Shown here in pieces: positions 18,368-27,895 of a DNA stretch of 64,000 bases (position 1 is its first letter; each line of letters starts with the position of its first letter). This DNA comes from CAWEHU01 sp963808965 (lineage in GTDB: Bacteria > Pseudomonadota > Alphaproteobacteria > Acetobacterales > Acetobacteraceae). The stretch spans positions 1 through 64,000 of the forward strand of contig CAWEHU010000019.1 in the NCBI GenBank assembly GCA_963808965.1, written 5' to 3'. The position numbers and the translations under genes are program-made. The notes beneath the pieces were generated by a model that saw only the letters and a list, made by a program, of their open reading frames with translations, ran no database searches and was not told the origin of the DNA.

Positions 18368-18596
18368 AATCTCAGAAGCGGGTTGCGCCTGCTGAGAAGC
18401 TAGAGCTCCTTCGCCCACGCGCGTCACTTCGTTGCAATCGCCATTGCGTGCCCGCGGGTTAACGGCTCAACCCGTGCTTCGCGAAAGCCTGCCTCTCGCA
18501 TCCAGCCGACGCAATCGGCACCCGTATAGTCAAACCCGCCCGAGGAGATCGCCTGGGATCTCGCCACGCTCGCGCCGCGCTGCATCGCTGCGGCGG

Positions 18597-18743
18597 GCAC
18601 AGTCGGGCGAGATGCTGACCGTCGAGGCGACGGCCTTGCTGGACACCGCGCGGGAGGTTTCGTTTATCCAGGAAGGCGGGATCATCCCGATGATCTTGGG
18701 CCAGGCGCTCACAGCCTCGCACAGGGAAAGCAGCGCCGCTTAG
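18597..18743 (+). pseudogene. Coding-like C-terminal fragment of unclear origin
   Basis: The 399-base gap after the tRNA contains a short frame reading SGEMLTVEATALLDTAREV, then SFIQEGGIIPMILGQALTAS, before a stop at 18741-18743. The composition and the hydrophobic/glycine ending look like a real protein C-terminus. The (E/D)GG(I/L)IP ending faintly recalls small subunits of the aconitase/isopropylmalate dehydratase group, but I cannot assign it. An adjacent frame upstream (EEIAWDLATLAPRCIAA, near 18540-18590) also looks coding and is out of phase, so the fragment may be the remnant of a larger broken gene. It ends 23 bases before the next gene and may have been co-transcribed with it. Confidence 0.3.
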
Positions 18744-18766
18744 CTCACTCGGAAGGGGTTCAGGCC

Positions 18767-19513
18767 GTGACCAGCATTACCAAGGATGTCGTCCTCGACC
18801 TGGCCCCGACCGGGCGGCTGCGGTCGACGATCAACCTGGGCAACACCGTGCTCGCCCAGCAGGACCCGGAGACCGGCGTGCTCGGTGGTGTCTCTGTGGA
18901 TCTCGCGCGCGAGCTGGCGCGCAGACTTGGGGTCGAAGTGGAGCTGCATCCCTTCGATACCGCGGGCAAGGCGTTCGCGGCGCTCCAGTCGGGTGCCTGC
19001 GACATCGGGTTCCTTGCCATTGACCCGAAGCGGGCCGAGGACCTCGACTATACCTTCCCTTACGTGCTCATCGAGGGAACCTACCTCGTCCCGGCGTCCT
19101 CGCCTCTTCGCGAGGTGGACGACGTCGACCGGGACGGTGTTCGGATCGCGGCCGGGAAGAACAGCGCGTACGACTTGCATCTGTCGCGCACGTTGCGCCA
19201 CGCACAAATCGTGCACTACCCGTCCTCCGCGGCCGCCATCGATGCGCTGCTTGCCGGAGAGACGGACACAGCGGCCGGCGTGCGGCAGCCACTCGCGGCG
19301 GCGGCCTCCCGGCATCCTGGGTTCCGCGTGATGGAGGGGCGGTTTCTCACAATCAAGCAGGCAATGGCGCTGCCGAAACGGCGCACGGCGGGCCACGCAT
19401 TCCTTCGTGCGTTTGTGGAGGAGATGAAGGCCTCGGGCTTCGTCGCCTCAGCCCTGGCCCGAAGCGGGCAGAAGGATGCCACTGTGGCGGGCGCGGCCGG
19501 ACCGTCGGTCTAG
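18767..19513 (+). CDS. Solute-binding domain protein (SBP_bac_3 type) without signal peptide
   Basis: This 248-residue protein has the bilobed family-3 solute-binding fold: TGRLRSTINLGNTVL near the N-terminus, GVSVDLARELARRLGVEVE, SGACDIGFLAIDPKRAEDLDYT, and TYLVPASSPLREVDDV. It ends in an alpha-helical segment. Periplasmic amino-acid binding proteins share this pattern, but no signal peptide or lipobox precedes it and no permease or ATPase gene is nearby. It is therefore predicted to be cytoplasmic, as known for a set of orphan SBP-like proteins; ligand unknown. The start is GTG at 18767 with a purine-rich stretch (GGAAGGGG) upstream. A start upstream could have been lost, but the preceding frame is a different protein. 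Confidence 0.75.
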   Translation: MTSITKDVVLDLAPTGRLRSTINLGNTVLAQQDPETGVLGGVSVDLARELARRLGVEVELHPFDTAGKAFAALQSGACDIGFLAIDPKRAEDLDYTFPYVLIEGTYLVPASSPLREVDDVDRDGVRIAAGKNSAYDLHLSRTLRHAQIVHYPSSAAAIDALLAGETDTAAGVRQPLAAAASRHPGFRVMEGRFLTIKQAMALPKRRTAGHAFLRAFVEEMKASGFVASALARSGQKDATVAGAAGPSV

Positions 19514-19533
19514 CGACCGCATCTGTGAGCTAG

Positions 19534-19620
19534 AGCCGTTATGGGCTGACTGTGAGTGCCTCGGCCATCCCCCGTTCGTTCCCGCGGAAGCGGGAACCCA
19601 GGCCCGTAAAAGCAGGAACC
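19534..19620 (-). repeat. Dispersed intergenic repeat, copy B (inverted relative to copy A)
   Basis: About 87 bases here are the near-identical reverse complement of 9281-9367, with the same GTTCCCGC/GCGGGAAC palindrome centred at about 19588. Copy B is a single unit; the second palindrome of the doublet seen at copy A is not recognisable here. It sits between the solute-binding-domain gene and the conflict operon. The remaining bases of the 198-base gap (to 19711) show only a purine-rich ribosome-binding stretch at the end. Confidence 0.8.
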
Positions 19621-19711
19621 CCGCTGTGCTCCCCAGGTCTCGCGTAATTGATTCTCGACGGGTTTGGCGGGGCTTAGTAAATTCACCGTCACCGTAATAA
19701 AGGGGAAGGAT

Positions 19712-20008
19712 ATGTCCGATTCTGAAATCACTCTGGTTGAGGCGATCGCGCATCTGCGTCAGCAACTCACGGAGGCGGAGAGCCAGGGAGAGCATTCCGC
19801 CATCAGATTCGTTCCTAGTTCAGTGGAAGTCGAGCTTGGGCTCAAGTTCACGAGAGAAAAATCCGGCACGGCCGGTGTGAAGCTGTTCTCGTTTTTGGAT
19901 TTATCCGCCGGCGGCAAAACGGGAGGCGAAAGCGCTCACCGGATCAAATTGACCTTGCAGCCGGTGGGTCCAGACGGCCGTCCGAAACTGCTAAGTGATT
20001 CCGAATAG
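19712..20008 (+). CDS. Trypsin-co-occurring domain 2 (Trypco2) protein
   Basis: The 98-residue product fits the Trypco2 pattern: an N-terminal helix ITLVEAIAHLRQQLTEAESQ, a strand IRFVPSSVEVELGLKF, a glycine/lysine-rich turn with GVKLFSFLDLSAGGKTG, and a final strand HRIKLTLQPVGPDG. Trypco domains were defined by Aravind and colleagues as small modules encoded next to, or fused to, trypsin-like protease and STAND NTPase proteins in conflict systems. They are predicted to act as adaptors or as substrates of the protease. The ATG at 19712 is preceded by AGGGGAAGGA. The next gene, the protease-NTPase, starts about 20 bases downstream. The sequence is less GC-rich than the chromosome around it. 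Confidence 0.8.
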   Translation: MSDSEITLVEAIAHLRQQLTEAESQGEHSAIRFVPSSVEVELGLKFTREKSGTAGVKLFSFLDLSAGGKTGGESAHRIKLTLQPVGPDGRPKLLSDSE

Positions 20009-20027
20009 GAGGTGCTCTCAGTAAGGC

Positions 20028-23000
20028 GTGTCTGTACCCATGTCGTACGGCGACGACTTCTATTCCGACGTAGCTGCAATAAGGCTCTCGGACCAGGTAG
20101 CTAGCCGCGAGAGGCCGTTCGGGTCAGGATGGCTGATCGGCATCAATCTCGTGGTCACCGCCAAGCACGTCATCGCGGGAGCGGGGTCTGCAGGAGAAGG
20201 CCGGGAGGCATGGGACGTTCGCCTTCATGACGGCAGGAGTTGCAGGGCTACTAAGTTATGGCTCGGTCATGACGGCCTCGATATAGCTCTGCTTGACATA
20301 AAGATGGACGGCGACCGAGCCGAACAGGTTCGACCGAGGTCAGAACTCAAAATTGCGGTCGAAAGTGCCGATGTTGAGCGGAAGGTCGTTCTTGCCGGGT
20401 TTCCGCGGGGCTTTAAGGAGGTCGGCAAGCGCGATCTTCTTCCCGCGCGTGGCGGTCTCACGAAAGCAAGGGAGTTGAGTTTCGCCGTCCACCCCTCTTT
20501 CCAGCCAGAAGTGCCCCAAGAAGACTGGCCCGGTTGCTCTGGAGGAGCAATTGTCCTTCATGAACGCCCGGATCCGGACAAGATCTGGCTCTATGGCGTT
20601 GCTGAATCGATAGGACCAAACTTCACGGGTTTGATAAAGATCGCGGCTCTCTCCACGGCATGGAGAGATCGAAGCTTCCGGGAGATTATCAGAGAGCGAT
20701 CTCCCGGCATTGAAGCTCCATCGGATCCGTTTCGTCCGGATGACTGCCCCTTCAGAGGCTTGGAACCATTTAGGGAGAGCGACGCTCGCTTTTTCTTTGG
20801 TCGTGGAAGAGAGATAGCAGAGCTTTCCGAAAAGATTTCCACGTACGGATTTGTTGCCCTGATGGGTAGTTCAGGAGCAGGCAAGTCTTCCCTTGTACAT
20901 GGCGGATTGATACCAGAACTTCAGCGCAGAGATGGAGTTAGGCGCTGGGATGTAATCTCCTTCCGGCCCGGAACGGACCCGCTTCGAGAACTCGTCAAGG
21001 CCGTTTACTCCGACTTGCCCGTCCCGATCACTTCCGGGAAGTTGGACGAGGAGGTCACTCGTCTTCGTCAAGCCGATCCCCAAGGGTTGGCTCGTATGTG
21101 CGGCGACCGGCTAGACAGAACCGGCTTCCGGTCTTTGCTATTGTACGTCGAGCAGTGGGAAGAACTCTATCTCAGACCGGCTTACGCTGCAAACGACGAG
21201 CAGTATTTAGGCATGGTCGATAAATTCGTGTCTCTGCTCGTGGCCGCCGCAAGCGATCGGGTCAAGGTTCTGATTAGCATCCGGCTCGGCTTTTCGGAGC
21301 AACTGGACGACCAACGGCCGCTGAGGCGTTTGTTCCCGGCGCAACGAGTCACTGTTCGTGATCCGGAAAACTTGCGGGACGTCATAGTGGGGCCGGCTCG
21401 TGCCGCCGGTCTGACCTTCGAGCCTCCGGTCCTGATCGATCAGATCGAGGCGGATGCCCAAACATCCGCGCGCATCCTGCCCCATCTGCAATATGCGCTT
21501 AAGGAGACCTGGAAGCAGCGAGTTCGGCAAGTCATTGACCGACGATGGTTACCTCTACACGGGAGGGGTGGAGGGCGCCATCGAGAGGGCAGGCAAACAA
21601 GCCTACGACAGCCTAAGTTCGGACGAGCAAGCTGCCGCTCGACGGCTTTTCTTGCAGCTTGTTAGTCCCGATGCTCAAACCAGTACGCCGATCGAAGCTC
21701 CGGTGGATAGAAACTACACTGCCGTGGTCAAGGCGTTTGAAAGCGCCCGGCTCGTCGTTACGGAACGCGATCAAGGCAAGGCCAAGCTCGAAATCGCTCA
21801 CGCGGCCGTCATCAAGAGCTGGACGCTGTTGCAGGAGTGGATACGTGACAATGAGGAAAATTTGCGCTTGCGGGCTCTTTTGCTCAAAGCCAAGAACGAT
21901 CGGCGCAGCCTGCGCGAGTTCGAGATAACTAGTGGTAAAACGCTTCTCGCGTCGGCAGGCGATGTCGAAATCGAGGATCTAAGAGATTTCATACAGAAGT
22001 CGGTAAGAGCGGAAGAGGAGCGCAGAGCGGAGCAGCATCTTAAGGAGCTCAAGCATGCAAGGATTATAAGCGAGGCTCCGTTGAACTTACTGTCCATAAA
22101 CGGCGTCCTCGAAGGACTCTGCGATGACGTGAAGGAATTAGGGTTCGAGTACGTAGCAGTACAGCTGATCGATCGCGGCGAGCAAACGATTGAGACTGTT
22201 TTTGGGCGAGGTCTTCAGAATGAATGGAAAACCATTGCGAAGCACAGCCTTGAGGGCAGCGAGGATCTCTTGGATATTCAGGCGCACATTGTCAATAGTA
22301 GCCCTCCCGTTATCGAGATAATCGCGGGTTGGGATGACCAATTCGACAAGTTCATTTGGGAGCGGTTTGGGCACCGTGACCACATCCGGATATTTGCACC
22401 TATTCTGAGAGGGTACCGCGAAAATTGGCGCTGGATTCCGGATAGAGTAGCCCGACCGAAAACGCGCGACAACTCCACTCCCCACGACCGCCGGTCCGTT
22501 TACCGGTTGGGCACAGATGGGGGAGGTCAGCCAGCTCCGGACGACATAATTGGAACCGTGGAAACCGGCTTCTCGACCCCAGAGCACCCCATCGATGAGA
22601 CCATGGCGGCACGAGTCGTCGCCATAGCTTCTTCATACGCGGATGCTTTGCATGAAGCTTCTTTGAACCATGTTCTAAACTCTGTTGCTGATGCCGCACA
22701 CGACGTGATCGGTGCAGAGAACGCCTGCATCATTTATCGAAAGGTTGAAGGGGATCGGTTCCGATACGAGATCACACGCCCTGGACCGCGGCCCAATGAA
22801 TGTCCCGCGAGCCGAAGTATGATTGCCCGTAGTGCCCTGAAAAGCAGGGAGCCGGTATTTACCCCGAGAGAAAGTGAGGAGCGGCCCGTCGACCTTGCGG
22901 ATGGGCTTCAGGCCGAAGCTGCCGTCCCGATATGGGTACCCGACGGACGACATTGTCTCTCGGCCTAGCGTGTCCGAAAAAGAGGCCGCTTCCCCCCACG

Positions 23001-23656
23001 GATTGCTTTACGTAAATTTCCGGAAGGAGCATTTTTTTACCGGTTCTCAGATTGCCTCCCTGGGGGAGTTGGCCTCCAGCGCGGGTAATGCGATTCGGGT
23101 CGCTTCACATCTCAGCCTGACACGATCCAGCGCTCGTAGGATGGAGAATCTTGTAAGCATCGCGACATCGCTAGCGCGAGAGCCTGCCGCCGACAATCTG
23201 CTTCGCATCATCGCAGGGTACGGGCGCGCCCTGTTTGGGGCAGACGTTGTGACAGTCTATGAATACTCTGAGTTAGCAGACGACTTCGATGACTTCGGGT
23301 TCGATGGAGCCTTGATCGATGGTCCGGCCGCCCAGCATCCTAAGCTGGATAGGCAATCCGCTCCGCACATTCTCGTAAAAGGAGACAAGAACATTTTCGC
23401 CAGACGCGCGAGGAGTGGGTTCCACGACCCTCCGCGGGAAGAGCGACGTAATGGATTCGTTGATAGAGAGCAGATAATTTCCGCTGCGGGAATCATTCTG
23501 AAGCCCGACAATGAGGCCTTTGGAGTCATGTTCGTGAATTTCCGTTCTTACCACGAGTTCTCGCCTAAGGAGGAGGAGTTTGCAAGTACGCTGGCCGGTA
23601 CCGCGGGAGCGGCGATACGCACACGAAGAATCATGAGACAAGCAAAGCGGAAATGA
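20028..23656 (+). CDS. Trypsin-like protease / nSTAND1 NTPase / triple-GAF protein, frameshifted
   Basis: This is a single protein of about 1,209 residues once two indels (near 21515 and 22942) are bridged. Residues 1-215 form a cytoplasmic trypsin-like protease with no signal peptide; the apparent triad is His47 (VVTAKHV), Asp85 (GLDIALLD) and Ser171 (PGCSGGAIV). Residues about 240-610 form an nSTAND1-type NTPase: PFRGLEPFRESDARFFFGR, Walker A GSSGAGKSSL (Lys286), Walker B-like LLLYVEQWEELYL, then GYLYTGGVEGAIERAG. A charged coiled coil follows (VRAEEERRAEQHLKELKH). Three GAF-like domains start near residues 678, 877 and 1038. Its short distance from the Trypco2 gene implies an operon. Start is GTG 20028 or ATG 20040. 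Role in phage or stress response is inferred from the family. Confidence 0.85.
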
Positions 23657-23702
23657 TTACAATTCCCCGCCTTGCATCGCCCGCCACGAAACGAGGTAAC
23701 GC

Positions 23703-26122
23703 ATGCCACACCCACCTTCCCAGGACACGAGCCGCGCCCCGCTCTCCCCGGAGCAGTTGAGGCTCATCGATGCCTGGTGGCGGGCGGCGAATTACCTTTC
23801 AGTGGGCCAGATTTATCTGCTCGACAATCCGCTGCTCCGCGAGAAACTGGCGCCAGCGCATATAAAACCCCGGCTGCTCGGGCATTTCGGGACCACGCCG
23901 GGCCTGAATTTCATCTACGTGCACCTCAACCGCATCATCAAAGCGCATGATTGCGACATGTTTTTCATCGCCGGGCCTGGGCATGGCGCACCCGGCGTCG
24001 TCGCCAATACCTGGCTGGAGGGCACCTATAGCGAGACCTATCCGGATGTGTCGCGGGACGAGGAGGGAATGCGCCGGCTTTTTCGGCAGTTCTCTTTCCC
24101 GGGAGGCATTCCGAGCCACGCAGCGCCCGAGACGCCTGGTTCGATTCACGAGGGAGGCGAGCTCGGCTACTCGCTTTCCCATGCGTATGGCGCGGCGCTC
24201 GACAACCCCGATCTCATCGTGGCTTGCGTGGTCGGGGACGGCGAGGCGGAAACCGGCCCGCTGGCGACCTCCTGGCATTGCAACAAATTCCTCAATGCGG
24301 CGAGCGACGGTGCGGTGCTGCCGATCCTGCATCTCAATGGCTACAAGATCGCCAATCCCACCGTGCTGGCCCGGATTCCGCGCCCGGAACTCGAAAGTTT
24401 GCTCCTGGGCTATGGCTATGCACCGCATTTCGTCGAGGGCGCCGAGCCCGCGCCGATGCATCAGGCCATGGCGGCCACGCTCGATGCGGTCATCTCCGAG
24501 ATCCGGGATATCCAGCGCGCGGCGCGGCAGGGTCGGCTGAGCGAACGGCCGCGCTGGCCGATGATCGTGCTGCACTCGCCGAAAGGTTGGACCGGGCCGA
24601 AGATGGTGGACGGTCTCAAGACCGAGGGCTCCTGGCGCGCTCACCAAGTTCCGATTCCGGACATGAAGACGCCCGGCCACATCCAGTTGCTCGAGGACTG
24701 GATGCGAAGCTACCGGCCGGAGGAGTTGTTTGACGAGCGGGGAGGGCTGCGGCCCGAGATCGCCTCGCTCGCTCCCGAAGGCGCGCGGCGGATGAGTGCC
24801 AATCCGCGCACCAACGGAGGCGTTCTGCTACGTCCGCTTCGCCTGCCCGAGTTCCGGGACTATGCCGTTGCCGTGCCGCATCCAGGCGAAGTGGACGCCG
24901 AAATCGACCCGCGTTCTCGGCGGCTTTCTTCGGGACACCATGCGGCTCAACGAAAACTCGCGGAACTTTCGCATCTTCGGTCCGGATGAGACCGCGTCGA
25001 ACCGTCTCTCGAACCTGTTCGAAGCAACCGAGCGCGCCTGGGATGCGGAGACCATCCCGGGAGACGACCATCTCGCCCCGGATGGCCGCGTCATGGAGAT
25101 CCTGAGCGAGCATACCTGTCAGGGGTGGCTGGAAGGTTACTTGCTCACCGGGCGGCACGGGTTTTTCTCCTGCTACGAGGCATTCATCCACATCGTCAAC
25201 TCGATGTTCAATCAACACGCCAAGTGGCTGAAAACGAGTTCGGGCCGTGCCCTGGCGCAGGCCGATCGCCTCGCTGAATTACCTGCTCACCTCCCATGTG
25301 TGGCGGCAGGACCATAATGGTTTCAGCCATCAAGATCCCGGGTTCATCGATCATGTCGTGAACAAGAAGGCCGACACGGTCCGGGTCTATCTGCCGCCCG
25401 ATGCCAATACGCTGCTCTGGGTCGCGGATCACTGCCTCCGCAGTTGGGATCGCGTCAACGTCATCGTCGCCGGAAAGCAGTCGGAAGCGCAATGGCTGAA
25501 CATGGACTCCGCCGTCAAACATTGCCACGACGGTCTCGGTATTTGGGAATGGGCGAGCAATGACCACGGCGCCACGCCCGACGTGGTGATGGCCTGCGCG
25601 GGCGACGTGCCGACGCTCGAGACGCTCGCCGCCGTGGACCTGTTGCGCCGGCATGTGCCCGAGCTGAAGATCCGCGTGATCAACATTGTCGACCTAATGA
25701 CGTTGCAGCCATCCTATCAGCATCCGCACGGGCGGACGGACGCCGACTACGACGCACTGTTCCCGCGCGACGTTCCGGTCATCTTCGCATTTCACGGCTA
25801 TCCCTGGCTGATCCACAGGCTCGCGTATAAACGGCACAACCACGATCAGATCCATGTCCGCGGCTATCAGGAAGAGGGCTCGACCACCACGCCGTTCGAC
25901 ATGGTGGTGCGCAACGAACTCGATCGCTTCCACCTCGTCGGAGACGTCATCCGTTTCGTGCCGCAACTCGGCGCCCGGGCGGCCTACGCCAAACAGGCGA
26001 TCCGGGACAAGCTCGTCGAGCACAAGGAATACATCGCTCGCCACGGCGCCGATATGCCGGAGGTGGCGGACTGGCGCTGGCCTCACCGTGATGGATTGCA
26101 AAACGCAATTACGCAGCCGTGA
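23703..26122 (+). CDS. xfp: Phosphoketolase (xylulose-5-P / fructose-6-P), frameshifted
   Basis: This thiamine-diphosphate enzyme splits xylulose-5-phosphate or fructose-6-phosphate to acetyl phosphate plus glyceraldehyde-3-P or erythrose-4-P. The protein begins with LIDAWWRAANYLSVGQIYL, then FIAGPGHGAPGVVANTWLEG, the ThDP region VVGDGEAETGPLATSWHCNK, and HSPKGWTGPKMVDG. The middle has RNFRIFGPDETASNRL and GRHGFFSCYEAFIHIVNSMF, and the C-terminal part NVIVAGKQSEAQWLNMDSA. The three parts lie in three frames, with shifts at about 24905 and 25245. Total length of about 806 residues is full size. It starts 46 bases after the STAND gene, but its own GC-rich composition matches the chromosome. Acetic acid bacteria commonly carry this enzyme. 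Confidence 0.93.
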
Positions 26123-26159
26123 TGCTGGTGCCCGCCGTCTCTCGCTCCGGGCGAGCAAC

Positions 26160-27497
26160 CTACTCCGCGGGGTGCGGCGCTTGCTGCGGAGCCTTCTCCC
26201 ACGCAGCGTCGTGATGCAGCATCAACACGACGACCATGGCGATGACCGCGAATGCGGCGATCAACAGCAGGCCCGCGGAGAAGCTTCCGGTCACGTCCTT
26301 GAGCCACCCCATCAGGAACGGCCCGGCGAAGCCCGCGAGATTGCCGAGCGAGTTGATCGCCGCGATGCCGGCCGCCGCGGCCGCGCCGCTCAGGAACGCC
26401 GTCGGAAGCGTCCAGAATACCGGCAGTACCGCGAACACTCCGAAGGCGCCGAACGACAACGCCACCATCTTCAGGGTCGGACTGTCCACAACCGTCGAGA
26501 GGCCGATACCAAGCGCGGCGCAGGCCAGCGCGAAGGCAACGTGTCCCTTCCGCTCCATGTGTTTGTCGGAGCGGCGGCCCCACCAGATCATGCCAATCGT
26601 TCCGACCACGTACGGAATAGCGGCCACGAGGCCGGTCTCCCAAATCGTCATCCCGAACGCCTTGACGATCTGCGGCAGCCAGAAGCCGGTTCCGTAGTTC
26701 GTCGCCACCGCGCCGAAATAGACGACCGCGAGCGCGAGCACCTTCGGATTGACCAGGGCGCGTAGCGGATTGAGGTCATGATGGACCGTCTCGCGAAGCT
26801 TCTGCTCCAATTCGAGGCGGGCTGCGAGCCAAGTCCGCTCCTCCGGCTCAAGCCACGCCGCATCGCTCGGACGGTCGGTCAAGTAGGTCAGCACGACGAC
26901 CGCGAGTAGGATCGCCGGAACGGCCTCCAGAACGAACATCCACTGCCAGCCGGACAGCCCAAGCCCGCCATGCAGATACAACAGCAGACTGGAGACCGGA
27001 GCCCCGATCACGCTCGATAGCGGGATCGCGGCCATGAAGTAGCCGACAATCCGGGCGCGGTAGAGAGAAGGGAACCAGAGCGTCAGATAGAAAATGATGC
27101 CTGGGAAGAATCCCGCCTCCGCCGCGCCCAGCAGCACGCGGACGATGTAGAACCAGGATTCGGTGCTCCAGCCTGTCATTCTCGCGAGCGCCGGGATCGC
27201 GGCCATCATTCCTGAGAGCAAGCCCCAGGACAACATGATCCGGGCGATCCATTTCCGCGCTCCGAACCGCTCCAGGGCGAGATTGGATGGCACCTCGAAG
27301 ATGAAGTAGCTGAAGAAGAAGATGCCCGCGCCGAAGCCGAAGGCGGTGGCCGAAAGCCCCAAATCCTAATTCATGGTGATTGCGGCAAAGCCGACATTCA
27401 CCCGATCCAGATACGCGACGAAGTAGCAGAGCATCAGGAACGGGACGAGCCGCCGCGACACCTTTGCTATCGTACACTCTTCCAAAAAGTCGATCAC
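26160..27497 (-). CDS. MFS anion:cation symporter (ACS family) with in-frame amber codon
   Basis: This is a 12-helix major facilitator related to phthalate/tartrate transporters. The N-terminus LVPFLMLCYFVAYLDRVNVG carries the family's DRxNVG signature. Further marks are FFFSYFIFEVPSNLALERFG, RVLLGAAEAGFFPGIIFYL, the central loop RPSDAAWLEPEERTWL, and GIAAINSLGNLAGFAGPFLMG. A GTG at 27497 with GGGAGGAGC just upstream is the natural start, giving 445 codons. At 27366-27368 the frame has TAG, right after NVGFAAITMN, where homologues have a charged or polar residue. The downstream part could start at TTG 27362 but would lack TM1. Either a pseudogene or a base error; substrate is probably an organic acid anion. 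Confidence 0.85.
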
Positions 27498-27651
27498 GGG
27501 CGCTCCTCCCAAACGGTCCAGCTTCGGCGGACACGATTCATTCCGCGAAGCTCACGCCAAACGCCCCGTTCTGTCCAGATCGCGCCACGGGAAACGCCAC
27601 ACGCCCCAAGGCGTTGGGCACGTTCCGACCAGACGATCAGGAGAACAAAGA

Positions 27652-27849
27652 ATGAAGCGACCGATCCTTACCGCCGTGGCTGTGGCCACCCTCTGCCTTG
27701 GCGTGGCCGCCTGCCACCAGGAAGGGCCGGCCGAGAAGGCCGGCTCGAGCCTCGATCAGGCCGGCCGCAATATCGGCGATGCGCTCAATCCGCCCAAGGG
27801 TCCGGCCCAGAGCGCGGGCCGCTCGATCGACCGCGCACTCGGGCAATAA
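27652..27849 (+). CDS. Small lipoprotein, 65 residues, entericidin-like size
   Basis: The product has a signal peptide and lipobox (MKRPILTAVAVATLCLGVAAC) with the lipidated cysteine at residue 21. A polar mature part of 44 residues contains two similar segments, SSLDQAGRNIGDALNPP and QSAGRSIDRALGQ. Small lipoproteins of this type are common downstream of stress promoters in alphaproteobacteria; function unknown. AGGAGAAC lies just before the ATG. A strong hairpin follows the stop immediately, so it is monocistronic. Confidence 0.8.
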   Translation: MKRPILTAVAVATLCLGVAACHQEGPAEKAGSSLDQAGRNIGDALNPPKGPAQSAGRSIDRALGQ

Positions 27850-27855
27850 CGGACC

Positions 27856-27895
27856 CCGAGGCTCCGCCCCGCCCAGGGCGGAGCCTCGGCTTCTT
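27856..27895 (+). terminator. Intrinsic terminator, possibly bidirectional
   Basis: A 13-14 bp GC-rich stem, CCGAGGCTCCGCCC (27856-27869) with its complement at 27876-27889, encloses a loop of about six bases and is followed by CTTCTT. It ends the small lipoprotein transcript. Because trmB stops at 27894 on the other strand, it may also terminate the metK-trmB message. Confidence 0.85.

Noticed and set aside
18293..23700. A genomic island using tRNA-Gln as an attachment site
   Set aside because: No integrase is encoded and no repeat of the tRNA 3' end (GGTTCGAATCCAGG) is seen downstream of the conflict operon.
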